Of a stretch of 64,000 bases of DNA, positions 8,570-16,465 are shown piece after piece. Source of the DNA: Pseudomonas sp. FP2196 (lineage in GTDB: Bacteria > Pseudomonadota > Gammaproteobacteria > Pseudomonadales > Pseudomonadaceae). The notes under the pieces are model-generated. The model was given only the letters and a program-made list of their open reading frames with translations, ran no database searches and had not been told where the DNA came from. The position numbers were made by a program, and so were the translations under genes. How positions within the stretch are numbered: position 1 is the stretch's first letter; every line of letters begins with the position of its first letter. The DNA lies in contig NZ_CP117445.1 of assembly GCF_030687715.1 (NCBI RefSeq), positions 5,476,001 through 5,540,000 of the forward strand, read 5' to 3'.

Positions 8570-9840
8570 GCAGCGCACCGCTGGAGAAGTCCGCCGTAGA
8601 ACCGATGACCGTCAACCCGCCGATACGCGAGCCCGGCCACGTTGCTGTCGAATATGGCTGGCAGGGCAACAACCGGGTCGAGCTGCTGGAAAACGGCGAG
8701 GAGTATTTCCCGCGAGTGTTTGCAGCTATGCGGGCGGCGAAAAGCGAGATTCTGCTGGAGACCTTTATCGTTTTTGAAGACAAGGTCGGCCAGGAGTTAC
8801 AGGAGATCCTGATCGACGCTGCCCGCCGCGGCGTACGCACCACCGTCAGCCTTGATGGCTTCGGGTGTGGCGAGCTGACCACCGGTTATCTCGCCGCCCT
8901 GAGCGAAGCCGGCGTACATCTGCAGATGTTTGATCCCGCCCCCAAACATTTGGGCATTCGCACCAACTGGTTCCGCCGCTTGCATCGCAAGATCGTGGTG
9001 GTCGACGGCATGATCGCATTCATTGGCGGGATCAATTTTTCCGGCGACCATTTGTTGGATTTCGGGCCGGAAGCCAAACAGGACTACTCGGTGGAAGTTC
9101 AAGGCCCGGCGGTGGCCGATATCCACCATTTCGCCCTGCTGCAAAGTGGTCGCCCCGGTCGGGCACGGTTCTGGTGGCAACGCCGGCGCCAGCGTCGCGC
9201 CGAAATGGCTGTCACCGATCACGACGGCCAGGTGCGCCTGGTGTTTCGTGACAACGATCAGCACAACACCGATATCGAAGACGTGTACTTGCAGGTGTTG
9301 CGCCGCGCCAAACGGCGGGTGGTGATTGCCAACGCTTATTTTTTCCCCGGCTATCGTTTGTTGCGCGAGATCCGCAACGCCGCCCGGCGCGGTGTTGATG
9401 TGCGGCTGATCCTGCAAGGCCAGCCGGACATGCTGGTGGCCAAACTCGCCGCGCGCATGACCTATGACTATTTGCTCAAGGCCGGCGTGCAGATCCACGA
9501 ATATTGCCAGCGCCCACTGCACGGCAAAGTCGCGCTGGTGGACGACGAGTGGAGCACCGTCGGCTCGAGCAACCTCGACCCGCTGAGCCTGTCGCTGAAC
9601 CTGGAAGCCAACGTGCTGATCCGCGACCGCGCGTTCAATCAGGAACTGTTCCGGCGTCTCGAAGACCTCAGCCAAAACCACTGCAAAGCCATGGACGCCA
9701 GCAAATCGCCCCGCGGGCGTATCTGGCACATGACCGTGGGTTTTCTGGTGTTTCACTTTCTGCGGCATTTTCCGGCGATGGCCGGTTGGCTGCCGGCGCA
9801 CAAACCACGGCTCAAACCATTTCGAGGTGATCACTCATGA
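8566..9840 (+). CDS. clsB: Cardiolipin synthase B, phospholipase D family
   Basis: 424-residue enzyme that joins phosphatidylglycerol molecules (or PG and a second donor) into cardiolipin at the inner membrane. Two HKD motifs are intact: His140-x-Lys142-x4-Asp147 (HRKIVVVD) and His319-x-Lys321-x4-Asp326 (HGKVALVD), each followed by the usual GG/GSSN-N element. It lacks the two N-terminal transmembrane helices of ClsA, fitting ClsB. Start and stop overlap both neighbours by 4 bases (ATGA), so translation is coupled across the operon. A hydrophobic C-terminal segment ([24 protein letters not shown]) may anchor it to the membrane. Confidence 0.92.
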   Translation: MSSAPLEKSAVEPMTVNPPIREPGHVAVEYGWQGNNRVELLENGEEYFPRVFAAMRAAKSEILLETFIVFEDKVGQELQEILIDAARRGVRTTVSLDGFGCGELTTGYLAALSEAGVHLQMFDPAPKHLGIRTNWFRRLHRKIVVVDGMIAFIGGINFSGDHLLDFGPEAKQDYSVEVQGPAVADIHHFALLQSGRPGRARFWWQRRRQRRAEMAVTDHDGQVRLVFRDNDQHNTDIEDVYLQVLRRAKRRVVIANAYFFPGYRLLREIRNAARRGVDVRLILQGQPDMLVAKLAARMTYDYLLKAGVQIHEYCQRPLHGKVALVDDEWSTVGSSNLDPLSLSLNLEANVLIRDRAFNQELFRRLEDLSQNHCKAMDASKSPRGRIWHMTVGFLVFHFLRHFPAMAGWLPAHKPRLKPFRGDHS

Positions 9841-10823
9841 GCCATTCCGAAGCCCCGGCAACCCATCATGCCGCGCCAGCGACGCACTCACGCTGGAGCA
9901 AATGGAAACGTCCGCTGACGGCGCTGTTTTTCCTCGCACTGATCGTGCTGCTGACGATGTTCGCCCGTCGTATCGAATGGGCCGAGGTGCTGCAAACCCT
10001 CGCCGACTTCAAGGTGCGCACGCTGATCATCGCCGCCAGCGTGACCTTGCTGAGTTTTCTGACCTACGCCAGTTTCGACCTGATCGGACGCACCTACATC
10101 CGCCAGGACCTGACCTGGAAACAGATTCTGCCGGTAGGGATTATCAGCTACGCGTTCAACCTCAACCTCAGTGCCTGGGTCGGCGGAATCGCCATGCGAT
10201 ATCGGCTGTACTCGCGGCTGGGCGTGAGCAAAAGCAACATCGCCAAAATTCTCGGCCTGAGCCTGGCGACCAACTGGTTTGGCTACATGACCATCGCCGG
10301 CGTGGTATTCAGCAGTGGCCTGGTGAGCATGCCGCCGGGCTGGAAAGTCAGCACCACGGCGTTGCAAGGCATCGGTGTGTTGTTGCTGTTGATCAGCGCC
10401 GGGTATCTCGCTGCGTGCCAGTTCTCAAAACGGCGCGAGTGGTCGATTCGCGGTGTGGAGATCAATTTGCCGTCGCTGCGCATGGCGGTGTTGCAACTGT
10501 TGCTTGGCGCGTTGAACTGGTCGCTGATGGCGGCGGTGATTTTTACGTTACTGCCGAGCAAACTCGACTATCCGCTGGTGCTCGGCGTGTTGCTGATCAG
10601 CGCGATTGCCGGGGTGATCACGCATATTCCGGCTGGGCTTGGCGTGCTGGAAGCGGTGTTCGTTGCCCTGCTGCAACACGAGGCTTCGCGGGGTAGTCTG
10701 GTGGCGGGGCTGCTGGCGTATCGGGCGATTTATTTTCTGTTGCCGTTATTGATTACGGTGGTGATGTATCTGCTGGTGGAGGCGAAGGCCAAGTCGTTGC
10801 GGATCGAAAAGAAGCCTTCCTGA
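9837..10823 (+). CDS. YbhN/UPF0104-family integral membrane protein
   Basis: 328-residue polytopic membrane protein with about eight hydrophobic helices and a basic C terminus (EAKAKSLRIEKKPS). The fold is that of the lysylphosphatidylglycerol synthase transmembrane (flippase-like) domain; no aminoacyl-transferase domain is attached. Recognisable elements are LNLSAWVGGIAMRYRLYSRLG near residue 110 and ITHIPAGLGVLEAVFVALL near residue 260. It overlaps clsB by 4 bases. Context suggests phospholipid transport or regulation linked to cardiolipin synthesis, which is inference. Confidence 0.85.
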   Translation: MSHSEAPATHHAAPATHSRWSKWKRPLTALFFLALIVLLTMFARRIEWAEVLQTLADFKVRTLIIAASVTLLSFLTYASFDLIGRTYIRQDLTWKQILPVGIISYAFNLNLSAWVGGIAMRYRLYSRLGVSKSNIAKILGLSLATNWFGYMTIAGVVFSSGLVSMPPGWKVSTTALQGIGVLLLLISAGYLAACQFSKRREWSIRGVEINLPSLRMAVLQLLLGALNWSLMAAVIFTLLPSKLDYPLVLGVLLISAIAGVITHIPAGLGVLEAVFVALLQHEASRGSLVAGLLAYRAIYFLLPLLITVVMYLLVEAKAKSLRIEKKPS

Positions 10824-10848
10824 CATTGTTGTTTAGGCTGATGACGCG

Positions 10849-10913
10849 ATCGCTGGCAAGCCAGCTCCCACATTTGAAATGCAGTTACCTGTGGGAGCTG
10901 GCTTGCCAGCGAT
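10849..10913. repeat. REP-type inverted repeat
   Basis: Perfect 24-base arms with core ATCGCTGGCAAGCCAGCTCCC around a 17-base loop, between convergent genes. This is the GCTGGCAAGCC family of P. fluorescens-group REPs. Confidence 0.88.
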
Positions 10914-10935
10914 GGCGTCGGAGAAAACAACACAG

Positions 10936-11694
10936 CTACGAAGACTGGATAATGCTTAACCGCTCACCCACCACCATCTCGGTAATCCAGTCGACCAGAA
11001 TCGACGTATAGGCCTGCTGCGAAACCGGCTCACTCAACGCGTGGTCCGCCCCGTCAATGATCCGGTGCGTCAGCGAGTGCGTCTGCTGACACGCCGCGCG
11101 GTAACTCATGATCGTCGCGTGGGGCACGAAGTCGTCGGTCTCCGATTCCACCAGCAACACATCCCCGGTGAACTGTGAACAGGCATGCAGCGCCCGATTG
11201 CTGTCGGCGCGTATCAGCGTGCCGCGATAATCGCGCAGGTCAGCCTTGTCCAGGTCACGCTTGGGTGTGTGCCATTGTTCGTCGCGGTACAGCGCCGGCA
11301 CCCGCAACGCCAGCCAGCGCACCGGGCGTAAAGACGTGAGGATGGAAGCCAGATAGCCGCCATAACTGGTGCCGACAACTGCAATCGCCGAAGTGTCGAG
11401 CGCCGGGTGTGAGAGCAAGCGGTCGTAGGCCGCCAGCAGATCGCGCAGATTGTCTTCGCGGCTGACCCGAGTCAGCGGTATCCCAGTGCCGCCCGTGTGG
11501 CCGCGCAGGTCGAAGGTCAGACACACACAACCAAGACCAGCGATGCCTTTGGCCCGCTCCAGATCCCGCTCCTGGCTACCGCCCCAACCGTGAACAAACA
11601 ACACCCCCGGCACCTTCGATTTCGGACTGAGAAATGTCCCGCTCATCTGTTCATCATCAATGTCGATTTGAATGCTTTCGCTTCTAGCCGTCAT
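10936..11694 (-). CDS. Alpha/beta hydrolase (peptidase S9-like)
   Basis: 252-residue serine hydrolase. The oxyanion segment is VLFVHGWGGS near residue 35. The nucleophile is Ser110 in GTSYGG, the acid Asp187 or Asp188 in ESETDDFVPH, and the base His218 in DGADHAL. The fold resembles dienelactone hydrolase/acyl-peptidase types. The start overlaps the end of the DUF3182 gene by 11 bases, so the two are probably translated together. There is no signal peptide. Substrate unknown. Confidence 0.84.
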   Translation of the reverse strand: MTARSESIQIDIDDEQMSGTFLSPKSKVPGVLFVHGWGGSQERDLERAKGIAGLGCVCLTFDLRGHTGGTGIPLTRVSREDNLRDLLAAYDRLLSHPALDTSAIAVVGTSYGGYLASILTSLRPVRWLALRVPALYRDEQWHTPKRDLDKADLRDYRGTLIRADSNRALHACSQFTGDVLLVESETDDFVPHATIMSYRAACQQTHSLTHRIIDGADHALSEPVSQQAYTSILVDWITEMVVGERLSIIQSS

Positions 11695-12793
11695 AAGATT
11701 TGACCGTTACGTATTTAAGTAGAAATTCACTGTTCTCGGCCGGGCCGCGATACACCTCGATGGCGTCCGCCGGCAGCGGCTGTTCGATATAGGTTTCCAC
11801 CGAAGACACGCGAATCGCGCGCATCGTCGGATCGTTGACGAAACTTTGCAGCGCCGCCACTTCCGCGCTGCTGGCGCCGCCCATGCGCCAGGATTGTTCG
11901 AGCACGCCGCTGCGTGTTTTGCCGTTGCTGTCCAGCCCTTGGGCAATGTCGTAGTTGCGGCGCGAGGCATAAAAGCGTGGGTAGGCTTCATTGGCAGCGT
12001 TATCGAAAACCTGCGCCTGCTCGATAGCCAAACGCACATCGTCTGGCAGATCCAGCGCCAGCAAATCCTCATAACCGCCCTGCACCACCAGCAGATTCGA
12101 GCCGCCGTAGACGTCTTCGCCGAGAGCGTCCTCGGTCAAGTATTGATCGCCGCAGTAACTCAGCACTTTATCGCCGATGAATGACTGGCCGACGCTGTGG
12201 GTGATGACGTCGCTTAAATCCTGCTCCAGCACTGCTCCTTCGCTGAACAGCTTTTCAGCTTCGGGGCGGGCAAGGATTTCGTCGAAGGCGTCGAGGCTCT
12301 TGATCACTTCCTGACCGCGCCCGGCGCAGGCATGAATCGGCTTCAAACGAATTGACCCGCTGTACAACAAATGCTCGGCGGCGGGCCGCGCATCTTCAAG
12401 CGCAAACACGCTCAGTCCGTCGAGCACCACGTTGCGCACGCGCTCGGAAAACAGCGGCGACCAGCCCTGTGGCGCGTGGGCTTGATGGCTACGCAAGCCG
12501 TGGCTGATGGCTTTGGTGCAGATGAAATCATGCTCGACATAGCCACCCCACAAATCATCCGGGCCTTTGATGCCCAATTCGTTAGCGTGAGCGGCGCCGA
12601 CAATAGTTTGCGTCGGTAACAGATAGAGGTCACGGTCGCGGTGTTTCTCGGGGTCATAAGTGCCTCCGAATTTGCACCCGAGAATCTGCGCCAACCAGCG
12701 AGCCAGGGCTTTGTTGGTTTGCACTTCGTGCTGCGGCGCGTCGTTGCGCACGGAGTGAGCGACGACGGTTTTCTTGCGGGGTGTCGGGGTCAT
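11684..12793 (-). CDS. DUF3182 family protein
   Basis: 369-residue protein that I recognise as DUF3182. The segment GSIRLKPIHACAGRGQEVIKS near residue 145 followed by EGAVLEQDLSDV resembles an ATP-grasp nucleotide-binding region, with IRLKP as the lysine strand and a Gly-rich loop. That is inference from pattern only. The ATG is preceded by AAGGGGG at good spacing. It is the first gene of an overlapping pair with the alpha/beta hydrolase. One reading is a ligase/hydrolase pair acting on the same bond type. No function is established. Confidence 0.75.
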   Translation of the reverse strand: MTPTPRKKTVVAHSVRNDAPQHEVQTNKALARWLAQILGCKFGGTYDPEKHRDRDLYLLPTQTIVGAAHANELGIKGPDDLWGGYVEHDFICTKAISHGLRSHQAHAPQGWSPLFSERVRNVVLDGLSVFALEDARPAAEHLLYSGSIRLKPIHACAGRGQEVIKSLDAFDEILARPEAEKLFSEGAVLEQDLSDVITHSVGQSFIGDKVLSYCGDQYLTEDALGEDVYGGSNLLVVQGGYEDLLALDLPDDVRLAIEQAQVFDNAANEAYPRFYASRRNYDIAQGLDSNGKTRSGVLEQSWRMGGASSAEVAALQSFVNDPTMRAIRVSSVETYIEQPLPADAIEVYRGPAENSEFLLKYVTVKSYDG

Positions 12794-12981
12794 GCGTCCC
12801 CCTTCCAGCGGCGCGGTGAATGTAGAAGGGAAAGGTGCAGAGATCAGGCCAACGGCAGGATCGGGAAAACGTTCGGTTAATCAGTCGTTTGCCGAAATCG
12901 TGCTGGCATCACGCCTCTGTCAATCTGCACGACCGGGCGCAAAACCCCGGCAATTTGCACGATCCCAGGCATCACACCAAT

Positions 12982-13077
12982 CCCTGTGGGAGCTGGCTTG
13001 CCAACGATGAGGCCATTACTTTCAACATGGATGTCGACTGATCTATCGCAATCGCGGGCAAGCCCGCTCCCGCAGGG
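12982..13077. repeat. Imperfect inverted pair of REP elements in a 300-base gene gap
   Basis: Two REP units in opposite orientation: CCTGTGGGAGCTGGCTTGCC (12983-13002) and GGCAAGCCCGCTCCCGCAGG (13057-13076). They pair with several mismatches. The rest of the gap 12794-13093 shows no ORF or RNA gene I can support. Confidence 0.7.
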
Positions 13078-13093
13078 TTATGCATTGCCGGGA

Positions 13094-14038
13094 CTACCGG
13101 GTTAAACCAAACCGCCCCCGATAATCACTCGGCGCCAACCCGGTAATCTTCTTGAAGATCGCCCGAAACGCCCCCGGGTCCTGATACCCCACCGTCCATG
13201 CAATGTGATCAATCGTGCCGTTGGTGAACTCAAGCATTTCCCGCGCCTTGCCTACTCGCAGATGCTGACAATATTCGGTCGGCTTCAACCCGGTCGCCGC
13301 GCGGAATCGGCGCAGGAATGTGCGTTCCTCAAGCCCCGCGCGCTCAGCCATCGCAGCCAACGAAACGTCCGCAGCGCCAGTGCCTTGCAACCAATGTTGA
13401 ACCTTGAGAATGGCTGCATCGCCGTGACTGAGGATTGGTGCAAAATTACTCCCGCAGGCACTGGCGCTGTCGCTGTGTTCAACCACCAGAAACCGCGCAG
13501 TGCCAGTGGCGATGCTCGGCCCGAGCAGACGATCGACCAGGCGCAACCCCAACTCAGACCAGGCCATCAGCCCGGCGGTGGTGATCAGGTCGCCGTCATC
13601 GACAATCGGTGTGTCGGCCTTGAGCTTGATCTTCGGATAACGTTCGGCAAAGTCCTCGGCCGACGTCCAGTGTGTGGTGGCGCTGCGGCCGTCGAGCAGA
13701 CCGCTTTCGGCCAGCAGACACGAACCGACACAGACACCGCCCAATGTCGCGCCGCCTGCATGCTGCTCGCGCAACCATTGCGCCAGGGTGGCTGGCATTT
13801 GCGCCGAGGAAAAACCGGCGATGGACGGCGGAATCAGCACCGCCAGCAAACCACTGTCGACACCCGGACAACTCTCGAAAACCCGCGCCGGCGCCTGATC
13901 GCCGTCGACCTGCCAATGACTGACACGCAACAACGGCAACCGCGCAGACTGATACTCGGCAGCAATTCGGTTGGCCACCGCGAACAGGTCGGTCAGACCA
14001 TGTACCGCCGCCATTTGCGCGCCGGGATAAATCAGCAC
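13094..14038 (-). CDS. GlxA-type AraC-family transcriptional regulator, possible 5' nonsense mutation
   Basis: Transcription factor with an N-terminal DJ-1/PfpI-like domain (VLIYPGAQMAAVHGLTDLF to about residue 170, with GGVCVGSCLLAESGLLDG as the nucleophile-elbow region). A C-terminal AraC helix-turn-helix pair follows (SLAAMAERAGLEERTFLRRFRAATG near 225-250, IDHIAWTVGYQDPGAFRAIFKK near 277-300). The longest open frame starts at a GTG (14038) with no clear ribosome site. Twelve codons upstream, in the same frame, is an ATG (14074) with AGGGG 10 bases before it, but codon 10 from that ATG is TAA (14047-14045). The gene may therefore have lost its normal start, or use the GTG. It is divergent from the cysteine hydrolase gene and probably controls it. 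Confidence 0.75.
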   Translation of the reverse strand: MLIYPGAQMAAVHGLTDLFAVANRIAAEYQSARLPLLRVSHWQVDGDQAPARVFESCPGVDSGLLAVLIPPSIAGFSSAQMPATLAQWLREQHAGGATLGGVCVGSCLLAESGLLDGRSATTHWTSAEDFAERYPKIKLKADTPIVDDGDLITTAGLMAWSELGLRLVDRLLGPSIATGTARFLVVEHSDSASACGSNFAPILSHGDAAILKVQHWLQGTGAADVSLAAMAERAGLEERTFLRRFRAATGLKPTEYCQHLRVGKAREMLEFTNGTIDHIAWTVGYQDPGAFRAIFKKITGLAPSDYRGRFGLTR

Positions 14039-14175
14039 GCCCAGTTAGGCGATGGCAGCCCTTTCTGCGCCCATTGTCAGTTTTCCCCTGTCTATTGTCG
14101 GTGCGGCCAATCCCCGAATCGCTGGTAAGCGCCAATACTCAAGCCACTTCCAGCCAATCCATCGAGGACACACCC

Positions 14176-14724
14176 ATGGCCAAGCAAGCGCTCATCGTAG
14201 TCGATATCCAGAACGACTACTTCCCCCAAGGCAAGTGGCCGCTGGCCGGCGCCGACGCTGCCGCCGACAACGCCGCGCGTCTGATCGCAGCCTTCCGCGA
14301 AGCCGGCGATTCGGTGGTGCATATCCGCCACGAATTCACCTCACCCGAGGCACCGTTTTTCACTCCGGGTTCCGACGGCGCCAAACTGCATCCCAAAGTG
14401 CTCAACCGCGCCGACGAACCCGTGGTGCTCAAGCATTTCGTCAACTCGTTCCGCGAAACCGAGTTGCAATCAATCCTCGACGAACAAGGCATCAAGGAAC
14501 TGGTGGTGGTCGGCAGCATGAGCCACATGTGCGTCGACGGTATCACCCGTGCAGGCGCGGATCTGGGTTATGCAGTGACGGTGATTCATGATGCCTGCGC
14601 CAGCCGCGATCTGGAGTTCAACGGCCTCACAGTGCCGGCGGCGCACGTCCATGCAGCTTTCATGTCGGCGCTGGGTTTTGCCTACGCTAACGTGATCTCA
14701 ACCGACGAGTTCCTTCAACGCTGA
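14176..14724 (+). CDS. Isochorismatase-family cysteine hydrolase
   Basis: 182-residue cytoplasmic hydrolase with the complete catalytic triad Asp10 (VDIQNDYF), Lys86 (VVLKHFVNSF) and Cys119 (SMSHMCVDG). The family covers nicotinamidases, isochorismatases and N-carbamoyl amidases. It lacks the DxH zinc-site pattern I would expect for a nicotinamidase, so general amidase is safer. The start at 14176 is chosen for GAGGA 7 bases upstream; longer in-frame starts have no family character. It is transcribed away from the GlxA-type regulator, a common regulator/target arrangement. Confidence 0.87.
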   Translation: MAKQALIVVDIQNDYFPQGKWPLAGADAAADNAARLIAAFREAGDSVVHIRHEFTSPEAPFFTPGSDGAKLHPKVLNRADEPVVLKHFVNSFRETELQSILDEQGIKELVVVGSMSHMCVDGITRAGADLGYAVTVIHDACASRDLEFNGLTVPAAHVHAAFMSALGFAYANVISTDEFLQR

Positions 14725-14753
14725 GCCACCGAGAAACACTTTGCAAAAATCTG

Positions 14754-14778
14754 CGCCCGCCCCGTTGCGGGCGTTTTT
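14754..14778 (+). terminator. Intrinsic terminator of the cysteine hydrolase gene
   Basis: Stem CGCCCGC/GCGGGCG with a 6-base loop followed by TTTTT. Confidence 0.85.
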
Positions 14779-14793
14779 GCATGCGCCGAAAAA

Positions 14794-14855
14794 ATCTCAC
14801 GCGTGAGCCATTGATGGCACTTTGAATTGGTTGTAGTGTGGCCCACGCGTGAGAT
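14794..14855. promoter_or_regulatory. Inverted repeat of palindromic operator-like sites before the yjf-like operon
   Basis: ATCTCACGCGTG (14794-14805) is repeated exactly in inverted orientation as CACGCGTGAGAT (14844-14855). The first copy is itself part of a 12-base palindrome, CTCACGCGTGAG (14796-14807). The second ends 21 bases before the DUF2170 start codon. The 38-base interval could hold the promoter. This looks like a two-site operator, perhaps for autoregulation; the binding protein is unknown. Confidence 0.6.
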
Positions 14856-14876
14856 GTTCATAACGGAGTCACTGCC

Positions 14877-15545
14877 ATGAAAAGCCACTCCCCTGCTTCA
14901 GCGTCAGCAAGTCCAAAGGGAGAGCGCTCGAAACCGTCCGCGAAAAAACCGTCGAGCTTTTATATGAAGCAGATGCGCGCGGGCCTGGCCGCTGCCGGTT
15001 ATGTGAAACACGAAACTTGGGTGCTTCCGGAAAACCGAAGCTTGCTCAAGCAAATGGAGCAACAGCTACGCCAACCGATTCTGGCTGGCTCATTCATGTC
15101 GGAGAATTACATGAGCGCAGGCAACAACTGGAACATCGATAGCCTCTTCAACGCCCTCAAGGCACTGGACGAGGTGGCTTCGCAAGAGATCACTCTGTCT
15201 CTGATCCAGAGCTCCGAACCCAGCATCAAGCTGGAAATGAACGAATTCGGCGGTCTGCCGATTCACATCGCCCTGGCCGGTCAGCAGATCATCGTCGACA
15301 CCGTGCTGGTGGACATCGATTCGATCACCGACGTGCGCGCCTTCAACGACGCCGTGCTGCGCAGCCGGGAAATGTTCCCGCTGTCGTCGATCGGTATTGA
15401 GTCGATGCCGAACGGGCAGACCGTTTACAACATGTTTGGCGCCCTCAGCGCCGACTCGAGCCTGACCAACGTCGTCACCGAGGTGAAAACCCTGGTCGAC
15501 AACGTGCAGCGCGCGAGCGAAGCCTTCGAACACTTCTTCAAGTAA
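14877..15545 (+). CDS. YjfI-like DUF2170 protein
   Basis: 222-residue protein. Residues 1-27 are a Ser/Lys/Pro-rich basic tail. Residues 29-65 (YMKQMRAGLAAAGYVKHETW, then VLPENRSLLKQMEQQL) have the strand-helix-helix look of a ribbon-helix-helix DNA-binding motif. From about residue 85 the DUF2170 domain follows (NNWNIDSLFNALKALDEV to the end). The ribosome site is ACGGAG 8 bases before the ATG. It is first in a six-gene operon matching E. coli yjfI-J-K-L-M-C. Its job is not established; DNA binding to the palindromes upstream is my inference. Confidence 0.8.
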   Translation: MKSHSPASASASPKGERSKPSAKKPSSFYMKQMRAGLAAAGYVKHETWVLPENRSLLKQMEQQLRQPILAGSFMSENYMSAGNNWNIDSLFNALKALDEVASQEITLSLIQSSEPSIKLEMNEFGGLPIHIALAGQQIIVDTVLVDIDSITDVRAFNDAVLRSREMFPLSSIGIESMPNGQTVYNMFGALSADSSLTNVVTEVKTLVDNVQRASEAFEHFFK

Positions 15546-15562
15546 TCAACAGGGAATATCCA

Positions 15563-16261
15563 ATGACTCAGTCCATCTGGAGCAAGTTGTTCACCGCACT
15601 GCGCGGCGGCGCCAATGAAGTCGGCGAAGCAATCGTCGACCAACAGGCCCTGCGCATCCTCGACCAGGAAATCCGTGACGCCGACATCGCGCTGTCGAAC
15701 GCCCGTCGTGAGCTGGTGACCATCATGGCCAAGCACAAGCTGGCCGCCGATCGCGTCAGCGAGTACGACGCCAAGATCAAGGATCTGGAAGCCAAAGCTG
15801 TTTCGGCCCTGAATGCCGGCCGTGAAGACTTGGCGATGGAAGTGGCCGAAGCGATTTCGACACTGACCAACGACCTGACCGCCGAGAAAAAGCTGAGCGA
15901 CGAATTCGGCACCTACGCCGACAACATGCGCAAAGACATCAACAAGGCCGAAGCCCGGATCAAGAGCCTGCGCCAGCAAGTGGACATGGCCAAGGCCCGT
16001 GACAGCGTGCAGAAAGCCCAGGTCAGCGCGTCCATCGCCAGCGGCGGCGCCAACGGCAAACTGGAAACCGCCGTCGGCACCCTGAACCGTCTGCAAGCCA
16101 AACAGCAGCAACGAGCTGCCGAGCTGAGCGCCGCGGACGAACTGGCCGACGCTTCGACCGGCAACGACCTGGACCGCAAACTGCGCGATGCCGGGATCAC
16201 GCCGAACGAAGGCAGCGCCAATGCGATTCTTGAGCGCCTGAAACAAAAATCCACGCAGTAA
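15563..16261 (+). CDS. PspA/IM30 family protein (YjfJ-like)
   Basis: 232-residue, mostly helical coiled-coil protein of the ESCRT-III-like PspA/Vipp1 family, which coats and stabilises the inner membrane. The N-terminal amphipathic helix (QSIWSKLFTALRGGANEVGEA) and the long hairpin from about 30 to 150 (LDQEIRDADIALSNARRELV, IKSLRQQVDMAKARDSV) are visible. The C terminus is variable. It follows the DUF2170 gene by 17 bases with AGGGA as ribosome site. The operon lacks PspF and PspB/C, so this is not the classic phage-shock system. Confidence 0.9.
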   Translation: MTQSIWSKLFTALRGGANEVGEAIVDQQALRILDQEIRDADIALSNARRELVTIMAKHKLAADRVSEYDAKIKDLEAKAVSALNAGREDLAMEVAEAISTLTNDLTAEKKLSDEFGTYADNMRKDINKAEARIKSLRQQVDMAKARDSVQKAQVSASIASGGANGKLETAVGTLNRLQAKQQQRAAELSAADELADASTGNDLDRKLRDAGITPNEGSANAILERLKQKSTQ

Positions 16262-16271
16262 AACCGTTCCC

Positions 16272-16352
16272 CATGTAGGAGCTGCCGAAGGCTGCGATCT
16301 TTCGATCTTGAATCCAGATCAAAAGATCGCAGCCTTCGGCAGCTCCTACATG
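16272..16352. repeat. REP-like hairpin inside the yjf-like operon
   Basis: Arms of 31 bases (CATGTAGGAGCTGCCGAAGG... with exact complement) around an inner imperfect hairpin. The core GTAGGAGCTGCCGAAGGCTG is the third P. fluorescens REP family in this window. It lies between the PspA-like and DUF2491 genes and may lower or stabilise expression across that junction. Confidence 0.85.
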
Positions 16353-16465
16353 ATTTTCAGGACCCACAACATTTGCATTTTGCCTGCTCGTTCACCGCGC
16401 AGCCCGGTACACTAGCGACGTTTTTTTGCCGACGAACACCTCCACCCGCTTCAAGGAACGTACCC

